The position numbers and the translations under genes were made by a program. A DNA stretch of 64,000 nucleotides from Drosophila miranda (Eukaryota > Arthropoda > Insecta > Diptera > Drosophilidae). Positions 33,585 to 48,027 of the stretch are shown here, piece by piece. The notes beneath the pieces were generated by a model. The model ran no database searches and was not told the origin of the DNA. It saw only the letters and a list, made by a program, of their open reading frames with translations. The first letter of the stretch is position 1. Each line of letters begins with the position of its first letter. The stretch is from the NCBI RefSeq assembly GCF_003369915.1, contig NW_022881614.1:8453001-8517000 (forward strand), given 5' to 3'.

Positions 33585-33853
33585 ATAAGGTAAATTAATA
33601 TTTCGTAAATAAATAAATTAATAGATCCGATTTATGTAAATCTGGAGAGATTCAAGTCCCTGCTACTGCTGAAGTGAACGCCGGATTGTCCTCTCCCCGT
33701 GCGCTGCAGGCTGTGCTGCTTGGCGTGGTGGAGATAGTGGGCGTAAAAGTGGGTCCAACTGCTGCTAATAGATAATAAACTAATAAACACAGATTTGTGA
33801 CAACGAATCCAAAGGCCAAACTGACCAATCAGTCAAACAAAAAACCACGGAAC

Positions 33854-34824
33854 ATGTAAATAATGTTGAAAATGTTCGTAAAAATTTATACTTACCACCT
33901 CATTGTATACAGGGGCAAACACAGAACTGCGCAGCAAGATGCCATATTCATCGCATTTATGGAGAGACACCCAATGATAGCCAAAAACTACCTCAAGGGT
34001 GATAAGCTGGCAGCTGAAGCCGCCTGGAAGCGGCTTTCAAAGGAGTTAAATAGCGTGGGTCCGCCTGTCAAAGAAGTTTGTGAGTGGAAAAGAGTAAGTG
34101 CCGAGCAATTGCGCTATGTTCCGTCATCTCACTTGGCTCTTGATAGGTATGGAAAGACTGGAAAAGCTGCATTCGTAAAAAGATTAACAATAACAGGCTG
34201 GAAGATTCAAATGCCTGCGGCAAAGGCTCGCTGTATCAGGATACACTCCCTGCTCTAGAGGATGCAGTGGCCGTGATCTGTGACTTGTATGATAAGCCCG
34301 ACAGAGTAGTCGAATCTCGTCCAAAGGCACGTCCTGAAATTTCCAACCGTTTGCAACTGCAGGACATCAAGACCGACCACGACGAGGTCACAGCCACAGA
34401 TGACGGTAAGACAAAAATATCAAGCCACAAAAAATGTATGTACTATTTTTTTTTATGTAAAGATGATGAGGAAGAAGATGACTGCTACAGCCGGATCAAT
34501 GACAGACATATGGGCGTGAAATTGGAGCGCACTAGCACTTCGCAAACTCCATCTGCCAAAAAGCGCAAGCTGGTTCAAAATGATGTAAATGAATTAGAAA
34601 TTGAACACGAGAGCACGGTGCCGATGCTAATGGACATTGCAAAGGAGCTGCGGGACATGAATAGACAAACTCGCTTGAACGCCCAGCGCACAGAAGCCAA
34701 TACGGACGCGCTTTTGGCTCTAGGCACACAGATCTCAGACCTAATGCAGCAACAGCTCAAGGAGCGCAAGCGTCTTAATGCTATAATGGAGAAATTTGTT
34801 CTCAAAATCGAAACAACCGACTAA
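33854..34824 (+). CDS. Myb/SANT-like protein, copy 3
   Basis: Exons: AT 33854-33855, exon 2 33913-34093, exon 3 34147-34405, exon 4 34463-34824. Open throughout, 267 residues. First donor is GTAAATAAT, weaker than in copy 1. One private coding change is S156Y (TCC to TAC). Domain layout as in copy 1. Confidence 0.75.
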
Positions 34825-35789
34825 CTAGTTCCACTATTTTAATTATGGTTTGCTAAAGAAAATATTGAAAGTGTCCCTCAAGACCTAATGTTTGACCAGG
34901 AAAGAAAGATCTGTCCACTTTTTCAAACATTTAAGATTATTATAATTAATGTAAACTAGGCGCATAATGGGGAACCATGGGCATTTTTGAGAGATGTGAA
35001 ACGTCGATTGGCCAAACGATAAAATAAACAATTTGTCTGCTTTGGCAAATATTTTGATACTCAACAAACACGCAGTTGGTTTTGGCGGGAACCTTTTGAA
35101 TTGAATTTTCTTGTCAAAATTGTGTAGTGTACTGTTTTTTAATCCCAATATCGTTTCTGGGTCTTTCGTTCAACGGTTTCCGGGTCAGAGGCTCACGAAT
35201 ACAATTATTGATGAGCATATGAATGGGAAAATTATGCATTAATGACTATGAACTATACAATTCTTAAATAAGCTGCTTTTATAGTATTGCTAGTTAGGCT
35301 TGCAAAATGAAATAAAGTTCATATATATATAGTTGCACATATATAATTTAAGCGCATTAACATAAATATGAGCCTCTATATGTCACGATTTTACTATTTT
35401 TAAATATATTTAATTCTATAATTTATTTTAAACACCATGTCTAGCTCACACACCTTGCAAATTTGTATGCTTTTTGTAGAATTTTCCAGTATTTTTCAAG
35501 ACGCGCTTTGGAGTCACCCTCTTGTCCAATGCAGCAATGTATAAATTTTAATTTTATAAGCAATAAAATAAAAGGTGTCCTTAGAATTAACCAATCTTGT
35601 TGAGAGTAGATTCATCAATCGGATACAATTATTTTTCCAAGGAAGGGGGTCCCAGCTAGCTAGTAATATTGAACCGAATATAGAAAACGAGGAGTATGAT
35701 GGAGTTTGGTATATTATTGGTATTTTTTGAAACTGTGAAGTGTATTTCGGTATATTTCTGAGCAAGCCAGCTGGCGCGGATTTCATTTT

Positions 35790-36153
35790 TATACCCGATA
35801 CTCAAAATGAGTATTGGGGTATATTAGATTTGTGGTAAAAGTGGATGTGTGTAACGTCCAGAAGGAATCGTTTCCGACCCCATAAAGTATATATATTCTT
35901 GATCAGCATCAATAGCCGAGTCGATTGAGCCATGTCTGTCTGTCCGTCCGTCCGTCTGTCCGTCTGTCCGTCCCTTCAGCGCCTAGTGCTCAAAGACTAT
36001 AAGAGCTAGAGCAACGATGTTTTGTATCCAGACTTCTGTGATATGTCACTGCTACAAAAATATTTCAAAACTTCGCCCCGCCCACTTCCGCCCCCACAAA
36101 GGACGAAAATCTGTGGCATCCACAATTTTAAAGATACGAGAAAACCAAAAACC
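35790..36153 (+). mobile_element. Truncated DINE-1 of unit 4
   Basis: Same 3' breakpoint (CCAAAAACC) as at 6674. Confidence 0.8.
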
Positions 36154-37955
36154 AATTTCTATTTGGCGCTTAAGTTTGGTGGGATTTTTTTGGGATTTCC
36201 TCTGATGGGATTTTTCCTCGCCACAATGTCCTTTTTCAGCTCAACAGTGTCCCAACATTCAATTTGTATGGGCCAGACTCATGCAACATTTTGGATACCC
36301 TGGGGAAATGGATGTTCTAGAATTGTTAATATGTTTGTCATCCCACGTTTTATTTTCATATCAATATTTATACTTTCATATAAAATTAACAAAATAGTGT
36401 GTACAAAGGCCTATACTACGGCTTACACGCAATATAGCGACTCTTTTTTTTGGTGAACTTTTTCGTTTTAACCTTTTTTTACAATAAATACAATAAAAGC
36501 AAGGATTAAAAACTATCCAATCTTGTAGAAAATTTATTCATCAACAGGATAAAACTATGTGGGCATTGCTGAGAGATTTAGTTAGTCAGCATTATTCAAG
36601 GGATATCAAAATTGAGCAATTTCCTTTTTCGTTTGTTTTGATAGACCTATTTCGCTACTTGTTTTTTGTTTGACTTATTTCGCTAAAACCTCTTTTTACG
36701 CAAAATCCAATTAAAGCAAGTATTAAGAATAAGCCAGTTAAGTAACAAATTGATTGATAAAGCGTATAAAATTATGTGGGCCTGGCTAAATGTTCTATAT
36801 AGCTAGTAATATTCGTCGGAATATCAAAAACGAGGAATATGTAAAATAGAACTTGAATTCGTCAGTATATTTACGGTATATTTTTAAAATGAGGCGGTAT
36901 ATTTCGGTGCTGTTCTGAGGGTCATACTGTAGAAATACTGGTTTTCGCCGCGCTCCCATGGTATTTTTGTCAATTTCATCAATCTATTAATTTAATTTTC
37001 AATGCTATATAGAAATCCAATAAAAGCAAGTATTTCGAATAGGCCAATCATGTATAAAATTGATTCATCAATCGTAGAAAATTGAGTGGGCATGGCTAAA
37101 TGTTCTGTATAGATAGTATTATTCAACGGAACAAAGAACTGGTCGTTTTTTGAATCGATTTTGAGTTCGCCACAGTTCGCTTTAGCAACAATGAGTCCTA
37201 TTCCATACACACTGTTGCGGCACCATTTCCTTGAAAACTGTATTTTAGTCAAAATAAAATACATTAAGGTAATTAAAAGAAGCAATCTTGTAAAAAATGT
37301 ATTTATCTATGGGATAAAGCTAAGTGGGCATCTATATAGCTTGAAATATAGGCAACACCCGATTCGCCGCAGTTTCGCTTTTGCAATAATGAGTCTCATT
37401 CCATACACAAACATGTTGCTAATTCCATGCACACATAACCTGGGGGAAATTGGATGTTATAGATTTGTGAATATGTTTGTCTTCCAAGGCTCAGTAGGTA
37501 TCAGGATCGAGATAAATATATACAAGATACTAATAATACACATGAATAAGTCAAAAACATATCAATTTGAGAAAAGGTCTTAATAAATTGCGGTTGATCT
37601 ACATATAAAATTAACGAAGTAGGGTGCACAAAGGCCTATACACGTATCATGTCTTCAAATACTAGCAACATTGCGACTGTTTTTTTTGTTGAACTATTTT
37701 GTTTAAACCTTGTTTTAGTCAAAATACAATAAAAGCAAGGACTAAAAACTAACCAATTGTGTAGAAAATGTATTCATCAATGAGCTAAAATTATGTGGGC
37801 ACGGCTAAATGTTCTATATAGCTGGTAATATTCGACGGAATATCAAAAACGAGGAATATATAAAATAGAACTTGAATTCGTCAGTATATTTACGGTATAT
37901 TTTTAAAATGAGACGGTGTATTTTGGTATATTTCTAAGAGTCCGACCGTATATTT

Positions 37956-37980
37956 GATCGATAAGTTCACGGTAACACTG
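37956..37980 (+). promoter_or_regulatory. DRE-like plus Motif-1-like promoter, copy 4
   Basis: GATCGATA followed by CGGTAACACTG (37970-37980), as in copy 3. Confidence 0.5.
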
Positions 37981-38249
37981 ATAAGGTAAATAAATATTTC
38001 GTAAATAAATAAATTAATAGATCCGATTTATGTAAATCTGGAGAGATTCAAGTTCCTGCTACTGCTGAAGTGAACGCCGGATTGTCCTCTCCCCGTGCGC
38101 TGCAGGCTGTGCTGCTTGGCGTGGTGGAGATAGTGGGCGTAAAAGTGGGTCCAACTGCTGCTAATAGATAATAAACTAATAAACACAGATTTGTGACAAC
38201 GAATCCAAAGGCCAAACTGACCAATCAGTCAAACAAAAAACCACGGAAC

Positions 38250-39220
38250 ATGTAAATAATGTTGAAAATGTTCGTAAAAATTTATACTTACCACCTCATT
38301 GTATACAGGGGCAAACACAGAACTGCGCAGCAAGATGCCATATTCATCGCATTTATGGAGAGACACCCAATGATAGCCAAAAACTACCTCAAGGGTGATA
38401 AGCTGGCAGCTGAAGCCGCCTGGAAGCGGCTTTCAAAGGAGTTAAATAGCGTGGGTCCGCCTGTCAAAGAAGTTTGTGAGTGGAAAAGAGTAAGTGCCGA
38501 GCAATTGCGCTATGTTCCGTCATCTCACTTGGCTCTTGATAGGTATGGAAAGACTGGAAAAGCTGCATTCGTAAAAAGATTAACAATAACAGGCTGGAAG
38601 ATTCAAATGCCTGCGGCAAAGGCTCGCTGTATCAGGATACACTCCCTGCTCTAGAGGATGCAGTGGCCGTGATCTGTGACTTGTATGATAAGCCCGACAG
38701 AGTAGTCGAATCTCGTCCAAAGGCACGTCCTGAAATTTCCAACCGTTTGCAACTGCAGGACATCAAGACCGACCACGACGAGGTCACAGCCACAGATGAC
38801 GGTAAGACAAAAATATCAAGCCGCAAAAAATGTATGTACTATTTTTTTTTATGTAAAGATGATGAGGAAGAAGATGACTGCTCCAGCCGGATCAATGACA
38901 GACATATGGGCGTGAAATTGGAGCGCACTAGCACTTCGCAAACTCCATCTGCCAAAAAGCGCAAGCTGGTTCAAAATGATGTAAATGAATTAGAAATTGA
39001 ACACGAGAGCACGGTGCCGATGCTAATGGACATTGCAAAGGAGCTGCGGGACATGAATAGACAAACTCGCTTGAACGCCCAGCGCACAGAAGCCAATACG
39101 GACGCGCTTTTGGCTCTAGGCACACAGATCTCAGACCTAATGCAGCAACAGCTCAAGGAGCGCAAGCGTCTTAATGCTATAATGGAGAAATTTGTTCTCA
39201 AAATCGAAACAACCGACTAA
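38250..39220 (+). CDS. Myb/SANT-like protein, copy 4
   Basis: Exons: AT 38250-38251, exon 2 38309-38489, exon 3 38543-38801, exon 4 38859-39220. All exons are open and carry what looks like the array consensus protein with no private change. The 3' flank is shorter than in other copies, but AATAAA is kept. Confidence 0.75.
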
Positions 39221-40090
39221 CTAGTTCCACTATTTTAATTATGGTTTGCTAAAGAAAATATTAAAAGTGTCCCTCAAGACCTAATGTTTGACCAGGAAAG
39301 AAAGATCTGTCCACTTTTTCAAACATTTAAGATTATTATAATTAATGTAAACTAGGCGCATAATGGGGAACCATGGGCATTTTTGAGAGATGTGAAACGT
39401 CGATTGGCCAAACGATAAAATAAACAATTTGTCTGCTTTGGCAAATATTTTGGTTTTGGCGGGAACCTTTTGAATTGAATTTTCTTGTCAAAATTGTGTA
39501 GTGTACTGTTTTTTAATCCCAATATCGTTTCTGGGTCTTTCGTTCAACGGTTTTCGGGTCAGAGGCTCACGAATACAATTATTGATGAGCATATGAATGG
39601 GAAAATTATGCATTAATGACTATGAACTATACAATTCTTAAATAAGCTGCTTTTATAGTATTGCTAGTTAGGCTTGCAAAATGAAATAAAGTTCATATAT
39701 ATATAGTTGCACATATATAATTTAAGCGCATTAACATAAATATGAGCCTCTATATGTCACGATTTTACTATTTTTAAATATATTTAATTCTATAATTTAT
39801 TTTAAACACCATGTCTAGCTCACACACCTTGCAAATTTGTATGCTTTTTGTAGAATTTTCCAGTATTTTTCAAGACGCGCTTTGGAGTCACCCTCTTGTC
39901 CAATGCAGCAATGTACAAATCGGATACAATTATTTTTCCAAGGAAGGGGGTCCCAGCTAGCTAGTAATATTGAACCGAATATAGAAAACGAGGAGTATGA
40001 TGGAGTTTGGTATATTATTGGTATTTTTTGAAACTGTAAAGTTTATTTCGGTATATTTCTGAGCAAGCCAGCTGGCGCGGATTTCATTTT

Positions 40091-40455
40091 TATACCCGAT
40101 ACTCAAAATGAGTATTGGGGTATATTAGATTTGTGGTAAAAGTGGATGTGTGTAACGTCCAGAAGGAATCGTTTCCGACCCCATAAAGTATATATATTCT
40201 TGATCAGCATCAATAGCCGAGTCGATTGAGCCATGTCTGTCTGTCCGTCCGTCCGTCTGTCCGTCTGTCCGTCCCCTTCAGCGCCTAGTGCTCAAAGACT
40301 ATAAGAGCTAGAGCAACGATGTTTTGTATCCAGACTTCTGTGATATGTCACTGCTACAAAAATATTTCAAAACTTCGCCCCGCCCACTTCCGCCCCCACA
40401 AAGGACGAAAATCTGTGGCATCCACAATTTTAAAGATACGAGAAAACCAAAAACC
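40091..40455 (+). mobile_element. Truncated DINE-1 of unit 5
   Basis: Same breakpoint as in the other units. Confidence 0.8.
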
Positions 40456-42257
40456 AATTTCTATTTGGCGCTTAAGTTTGGTGGGATTTTTTTGGTATTT
40501 CCTCTGATGGGATTTTTCCTCTCCACAATGTCCTTTTTCAGCTCAACAGTGTCCCAACATTCAATTTGTATGGGCCAGACTCATGCAACATTTTGGATAC
40601 CCTGGGGAAATGGATGTTCTAGAATTGTTAATATGTTTGTCATCCCACGTTTTATCTTCATATCAATATTTATACTTTCATATAAAATTAACAAAATAGT
40701 GTGTACAAAGGCCTATACTACGGCTTACACGCAATATAGCGACTCTTTTTTTTGGTGAACTTTTTCGTTTTAACCTTTTTTTACAATAAATACAATAAAA
40801 GCAATGATTAAAAACTATCCAATCTTGTAGAAAATTTATTCATCAACAGGATAAAACTATGTGGGCATTGCTGAGAGATTTAGTTAGTCAGCATTATTCA
40901 AGGGATATCAAAATTGAGCAATTTCCTTTTTCGTTTGTTTTGATAGACCTATTTCGCTACTTGTTTTTTGTTTGACTTATTTCGCTAAAACCTCTTTTTA
41001 CGCAAAATCCAATAAAAGCAAGTATTAAGAATAAGCCAGTTAAGTAAAAAATTGATTGATAAAGCGTATAAAATTATGTGGGCATGGCTCAATGTTCTAT
41101 ATAGCTAGTAATATTCGTCGGAATATCAAAAACGAGGAATATGTAAAATAGAACTTGAATTCGTCAGTATATTTACGGTATATTTTTAAAATGAGGCGGT
41201 ATATTTCGGTGCTGTTCTGAGGGTCATACTGTAGAAATACTGGTTTTCGCCGCGCTCCCATGGTATTTTTGTCAATTTCATCAATCTATTAATTTAATTT
41301 TCAATGCTATATAGAAATCCAATAAAAGCAAGTATTTCGAATAGGCCAATCATGTATAGAATTGATTCATCAATCGTACAAAATTGAGTGGGCATGGCTA
41401 AATGTTCTGTATAGATAGTATTATTCAACGGAACAAAGAACTGGTCGTTTTTTGAATCGATTTTGAGTTCGCCACAGTTCGCTTTAGCAACAATGAGTCC
41501 TATTCCATACACACTGTTGCGGCACCATTTCCTTGAAAACTGTATTTTAGTCAAAATAAAATACATTAAGGTAATTAAAAGAAGCAATCTTGTAAAAAAT
41601 GTATTTATCTATGGGATAAAGCTAAGTGGGCATCTATATAGCTTGAAATATAGGCAACACCCGATTCGCCGCAGTTTCGCTTTTGCAATAATGAGTCTCA
41701 TTCCATACACAAACATGTTGCTAATTCCATGCACACATAACCTGGGGGAAATTGGATGTTATAGATTTGTGAATATGTTTGTCTTCCAAGGCTCAGTAGG
41801 TATCAGGATCGAGATAAATATATACAAGATACTAATAATACACATGAATAAGTCAAAAACATATCAATTTGAGAAAAGGTCTTAATAAATTGCGGTTGAT
41901 CTACATATAAAATTAACGAAGTAGGGTGCACAAAGGCCTATACACGTATCATGTCTTCAAATACTAGCAACATTGCGACTGTTTTTTTTGTTGAACTATT
42001 TTGTTTAAACCTTGTTTTAGTCAAAATACAATAAAAGCAAGGACTAAAAACTAACCAATTGTGTAGAAAATGTATTCATCAATGAGCTAAAATTATGTGG
42101 GCACGGCTAAATGTTCTATATAGCTGGTAATATTCGACGGAATATCAAACACGAGGAATATATAAAATAGAACTTGAATTCGTCAGTATATTTACGGTAT
42201 ATTTTTAAAATGAGACGGTGTATTTTGGTATATTTCTAAGAGTCCGACCGTATATTT

Positions 42258-42282
42258 GATCGATAAGTTCACGGTAACACTG
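42258..42282 (+). promoter_or_regulatory. DRE-like plus Motif-1-like promoter, copy 5
   Basis: CGGTAACACTG at 42272-42282 with the upstream GATCGATA. It is intact although the gene behind it is broken. Confidence 0.5.
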
Positions 42283-42551
42283 ATAAGGTAAATAAATATT
42301 TCGTAAATAAATAAATTAATAGATCCGATTTATGTAAATCTGGAGAGATTCAAGTCCCTGCTACTGCTGAAGTGAACGCCGGATTGTCCTCTCCCCGTGC
42401 GCTGCAGGCTGTGCTGCTTGGCGTGGTGGAGATAGTGGGCGTAAAAGTGGGTCCAACTGCTGCTAATAGATAATAAACTAATAAACACAGATTTGTGACA
42501 ACGAATCCAAAGGCCAAACTGACCAATCAGTCAAACAAAAAACCACGGAAC

Positions 42552-43473
42552 ATGTAAATAATGTTGAAAATGTTCGTAAAAATTTATACTTACCACCTCA
42601 TTGTATACAGGGGCAAACACAGAACTGCGCAGCAAGATGCCATATTCATCGCATTTATGGAGAGACACCCAATGATAGCCAAAAACTACCTCAAGGGTGA
42701 TAAGCTGGCAGCTGAAGCCGCCTGGAAGCGGCTTTCAAAGGAGTTAAATAGCGTGGGTCCGCCTGTCAAAGAAGTTTGTGAGTGGCTCTTGATAGGTATG
42801 GAAAGACTGGAAAAGCTGCATTCGTAAAAAGATTAACAATAACAGGCTGGAAGATTCAAATGCCTGCGGCAAAGGCTCGCTGTATCAGGATACACTCCCT
42901 GCTCTAGAGGATGCAGTGGCCGTGATCTGTGACTTGTATGATAAGCCCGACAGAGTAGTCGAATCTCGTCCAAAGGCACGTCCTGAAATTTCCAACCGTT
43001 TGCAACTGCAGGACATCAAGACCGACCACGACGAGGTCACAGCCACAGATGACGGTAAGACAAAAATATCAAGCCGCAAAAAATGTATGTACTATTTTTT
43101 TTTATGTAAAGATGATGAGGAAGAAGATGACTGCTCCAGCCGGATCAATGACAGACATATGGGCGTGAAATTGGAGCGCACTAGCACTTCGCAAACTCCA
43201 TCTGCCAAAAAGCGCAAGCTGGTTCAAAATGATGTAAATGAATTAGAAATTGAACACGAGAGCACGGTGCCGATGCTAATGGACATTGCAAAGGAGCTGC
43301 GGGACATGAATAGACAAACTCGCTTGAACGCCCAGCGCACAGAAGCCAATACGGACGCGCTTTTGGCTCTAGGCACACAGATCTCAGACCTAATGCAGCA
43401 ACAGCTCAAGGAGCGCAAGCGTCTTAATGCTATAATGGAGAAATTTGTTCTCAAAATCGAAACAACCGACTAA
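42552..43473 (+). pseudogene. Myb/SANT-like gene copy 5, splice donor deleted
   Basis: Exon pieces: AT 42552-42553, exon 2 from 42611, exon 3 42796-43054, exon 4 43112-43473. A 49-bp deletion after GAGTGG (42785) removes the last codons of exon 2 and the donor and most of intron 2. Translation would run on in another frame to a TAA at 42825-42827, giving about 72 residues without the third helix, NLS and coiled coil. Exons 3 and 4 are otherwise unchanged. Confidence 0.8.
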
Positions 43474-44437
43474 CTAGTTCCACTATTTTAATTATGGTTT
43501 GCTAAAGAAAATATTGAAAGTGTCCCTCAAGACCTAATGTTTGACCAGGAAAGAAAGATCTGTCCACTTTTTCAAACATTTAAGATTATTATAATTAATG
43601 TAAACTAGGCGCATAATGGGGAACCATGGGCATTTTTGAGAGATGTGAAACGTCGATTGGACAAACGATAAAATAAACAATTTGTCTGCTTTGGCAAATA
43701 TTTTGATACTCAACAGACACGCAGTTGGTTTTGGCGGGAACCTTTTGAATTGAATTTTCTTGTCAAAATTGTGTAGTGTACTGTTTTTTAATCCCAATAT
43801 CGTTTCTGGGTCTTTCGTTCAACGGTTTCCGGGTCAGAGGCTCACGAATACAATTATTGATGAGCATATGAATGGGAAAATTATGCATTAATGACTATGA
43901 ACTATACAATTCTTAAATAAGCTGCTTTTATAGTATTGCTAGTTAGGCTTGCAAAATGAAATAAAGTTCATATATATATAGTTGCACATATATAATTTAA
44001 GCGCATTAACATAAATATGAGCCTCTATATGTCACGATTTTACTATTTTTAAATATATTTAATTCTATAATTTATTTTAAACACCATGTCTAGCTCACAC
44101 ACCTTGCAAATTTGTATGCTTTTTGTAGAATTTTCCAGTATTTTTCAAGACGCGCTTTGGAGTCACCCTCTTGTCCAATGCAGCAATGTACAAATTTAAT
44201 TTTATAAGCAATAAAATAAAAGGTGTCCTTAGAATTAACCAATCTTGTTGAGAGTAGATTCATCAATCGGATACAATTATTTTTCCAAGGAAGGGGGTCC
44301 CAGCTGGCTAGTAATATTGAACCGAATATAGAAAACGAGGAGTATGATGGAGTTTGGTATATTATTGGTATTTTTTGAAACTGTGAAGTGTATTTCGGTA
44401 TATTTCTGAGCAAGCCAGCTGGCGCAGATTTCATTTT

Positions 44438-44801
44438 TATACCCGATACTCAAAATGAGTATTGGGGTATATTAGATTTGTGGTAAAAGTGGATGTGTGT
44501 AACGTCCAGAAGGATAGTTTCCGACCCCATAAAGTATATATATTCTTGATCAGCATCAATAGCCGAGTCGATTGAGCCATGTCTGTCTGTCCGTCCGTCT
44601 GTCCGTCCGTCTGTCCGTCTCCTTCAGCGCCTAGTGCTCAAAGACTATAAGAGCTAGAGCAACGATGTTTTGTATCCAGACTTCTGTGATATGTCACTGC
44701 TACAAAAATATTTCAAAACTTCGCCCCGCCCACTTCCGCCCCCACAAAGGACGAAAATCTGTGGCATCCACAATTTTAAAGATACGAGAAAACCAAAAAC
44801 C
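44438..44801 (+). mobile_element. Truncated DINE-1 of unit 6
   Basis: Same breakpoint as in the other units. Lacks two bases near 44515 (GGATAGTTTCC). Confidence 0.8.
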
Positions 44802-46811
44802 AATTTCTATTTGGCGCTTAAGTTTGGTGGGATTTTTTTGGGATTTCCTCTGATGGGATTTTTCCTCGCCACAATGTCCTTTTTCAGCTCAACAGTGTCC
44901 CAACATTCAATTTGTATGGGCCAGACTCATGCAACATTTTGGATACCCTGGGGAAATGGATGTTCTAGAATTGTTAATATGTTTGTCATCCCAGGCAAAA
45001 ACAATTTATTTTTAATATATTTTATTATTATTCAATATTATTTAATATTATTTTCAATATTTCAACGATATTTTAAAGCTTATTGTCTTCTTGGTCCCTA
45101 CAAGAATAGGTATCAGGATCGAGATATATATACAAAACACTCATCATATACATGAATATGTCTAAAAAAATGTAAATTTGAGAAAAGGTCTTTATTAGTT
45201 ACGTTTTATCTTCAAATCAATATTTATACTTTCATATAAAATTAACAAAATAGTGTGTACAAAGGCCTATACTACGGCTTACACGCAATATAGCGACTCT
45301 TTTTTTTGGTGAACTTTTTCGTTTTAACCTTTTTTTACAATAAATACAATAAAAGCAATGATTAAAAACTATCCAATCTTGTAGAAAATTTATTCATCAA
45401 CAGGATAAAACTATGTGGGCATTGCTGAGAGATTTAGTTAGTCAGCATTATTCAAGGGATATCAAAATTGAGCAATTTCCTTTTTCGTTTGTTTTGATAG
45501 ACCTATTTCGCTACTTGTTTTTTGTTTGACTTATTTCGCTAAAACCTCTTTTTACGCAAAATCCAATAAAAGCAAGTATTAAGAATAAGCCAGTTAAGTA
45601 AAAAATTGATTGATAAAGCGTATAAAATTATGTGGGCATGGCTCAATGTTCTATATAGCTAGTAATATTCGTCGGAATATCAAAAACGAGGAATATGTAA
45701 AATAGAACTTGAATTCGTCAGTATATTTACGGTATATTTTTAAAATGAGGCGGTATATTTCGGTGCTGTTCTGAGGGTCATACTGTAGAAATACTGGTTT
45801 TCGCCGCGCTCCCATGGTATTTTTGTCAATTTCATCAATCTATTAATTTAATTTTCAATGCTATATAGAAATCCAATAAAAGCAAGTATTTCGAATAGGC
45901 CAATCATGTATAGAATTGATTCATCAATCGTACAAAATTGAGTGGGCATGGCTAAATGTTCTGTATAGATAGTATTATTCAACGGAACAAAGAACTGGTC
46001 GTTTTTTGAATCGATTTTGAGTTCGCCACAGTTCGCTTTAGCAACAATGAGTCCTATTCCATACACACTGTTGCGGCACCATTTCCTTGAAAACTGTATT
46101 TTAGTCAAAATAAAATACATTAAGGTAATTAAAAGAAGCAATCTTGTAAAAAATGTATTTATCTATGGGATAAAGCTAAGTGGGCATCTATATAGCTTGA
46201 AATATAGGCAACACCCGATTCGCCGCAGTTTCGCTTTTGCAATAATGAGTCTCATTCCATACACAAACATGTTGCTAATTCCATGCACACATAACCTGGG
46301 GGAAATTGGATGTTATAGATTTGTGAATATGTTTGTCTTCCAAGGCTCAGTAGGTATCAGGATCGAGATAAATATATACAAGATACTAATAATACACATG
46401 AATAAGTCAAAAACATATCAATTTGAGAAAAGGTCTTAATAAATTGCGGTTGATCTACATATAAAATTAACGAAGTAGGGTGCACAAAGGCCTATACACG
46501 TATCATGTCTTCAAATACTAGCAACATTGCGACTGTTTTTTTTGTTGAACTATTTTGTTTAAACCTTGTTTTAGTCAAAATACAATAAAAGCAAGGACTA
46601 AAAACTAACCAATTGTGTAGAAAATGTATTCATCAATGAGCTAAAATTATGTGGGCACGGCTAAATGTTCTATATAGCTGGTAATATTCGACGGAATATC
46701 AAACACGAGGAATATATAAAATAGAACTTGAATTCGTCAGTATATTTACGGTATATTTTTAAAATGAGACGGTGTATTTTGGTATATTTCTAAGAGTCCG
46801 ACCGTATATTT

Positions 46812-46836
46812 GATCGATAAGTTCACGGTAACACTG
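46812..46836 (+). promoter_or_regulatory. DRE-like plus Motif-1-like promoter, copy 6
   Basis: CGGTAACACTG at 46826-46836 with GATCGATA upstream. Confidence 0.5.
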
Positions 46837-47105
46837 ATAAGGTAAATAAATATTTCGTAAATAAATAAATTAATAGATCCGATTTATGTAAATCTGGAGA
46901 GATTCAAGTCCCTGCTACTGCTGAAGTGAACGCCGGATTGTCCTCTCCCCGTGCGCTGCAGGCTGTGCTGCTTGGCGTGGTGGAGATAGTGGGCGTAAAA
47001 GTGGGTCCAACTGCTGCTAATAGATAATAAACTAATAAACACAGATTTGTGACAACGAATCCAAAGGCCAAACTGACCAATCAGTCAAACAAAAAACCAC
47101 GGAAC

Positions 47106-48027
47106 ATGTAAATAATGTTGAAAATGTTCGTAAAAATTTATACTTACCACCTCATTGTATACAGGGGCAAACACAGAACTGCGCAGCAAGATGCCATATT
47201 CATCGCATTTATGGAGAGACACCCAATGATAGCCAAAAACTACCTCAAGGGTGATAAGCTGGCAGCTGAAGCCGCCTGGAAGCGGCTTTCAAAGGAGTTA
47301 AATAGCGTGGGTCCGCCTGTCAAAGAAGTTTGTGAGTGGCTCTTGATAGGTATGGAAAGACTGGAAAAGCTGCATTCGTAAAAAGATTAACAATAACAGG
47401 CTGGAAGATTCAAATGCCTGCGGCAAAGGCTCGCTGTATCAGGATACACTCCCTGCTCTAGAGGATGCAGTGGCCGTGATCTGTGACTTGTATGATAAGC
47501 CCGACAGAGTAGTCGAATCTCGTCCAAAGGCACGTCCTGAAATTTCCAACCGTTTGCAACTGCAGGACATCAAGACCGACCACGACGAGGTCACAGCCAC
47601 AGATGACGGTAAGACAAAAATATCAAGCCGCAAAAAATGTATGTACTATTTTTTTTTATGTAAAGATGATGAGGAAGAAGATGACTGCTCCAGCCGGATC
47701 AATGACAGACATATGGGCGTGAAATTGGAGCGCACTAGCACTTCGCAAACTCCATCTGCCAAAAAGCGCAAGCTGGTTCAAAATGATGTAAATGAATTAG
47801 AAATTGAACACGAGAGCACGGTGCCGATGCTAATGGACATTGCAAAGGAGCTGCGGGACATGAATAGACAAACTCGCTTGAACGCCCAGCGCACAGAAGC
47901 CAATACGGACGCGCTTTTGGCTCTAGGCACACAGATCTCAGACCTAATGCAGCAACAGCTCAAGGAGCGCAAGCGTCTTAATGCTATAATGGAGAAATTT
48001 GTTCTCAAAATCGAAACAACCGACTAA
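47106..48027 (+). pseudogene. Myb/SANT-like gene copy 6, splice donor deleted
   Basis: Same 49-bp deletion and early stop (47379-47381) as copy 5. Exon 2 from 47165, exon 3 47350-47608, exon 4 47666-48027. The identical break shows that copies 5 and 6 descend from one defective unit. Confidence 0.8.

Larger units (their letters stand above)
32668..35789 (+). repeat. Array unit 3 (left-truncated)
   Basis: Begins inside the sub-repeat zone (ATTCATCAATCGTAC), so about 1.4 kb of the unit start is missing. It contains the rest of the zone, the promoter, gene copy 3 and the 3' flank. Confidence 0.85.
35790..40090 (+). repeat. Array unit 4, 4301 bp
   Basis: The shortest complete unit. Relative to unit 2 it lacks about 210 bp after CATCCCA (near 36346), 20 bp near 39451 and roughly 90 bp near 39920. 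Confidence 0.9.
40091..44437 (+). repeat. Array unit 5, 4347 bp
   Basis: Shares the deletion of about 210 bp (near 40648) with unit 4 and the 49-bp gene deletion with unit 6. It therefore combines features of both neighbours. Confidence 0.9.
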
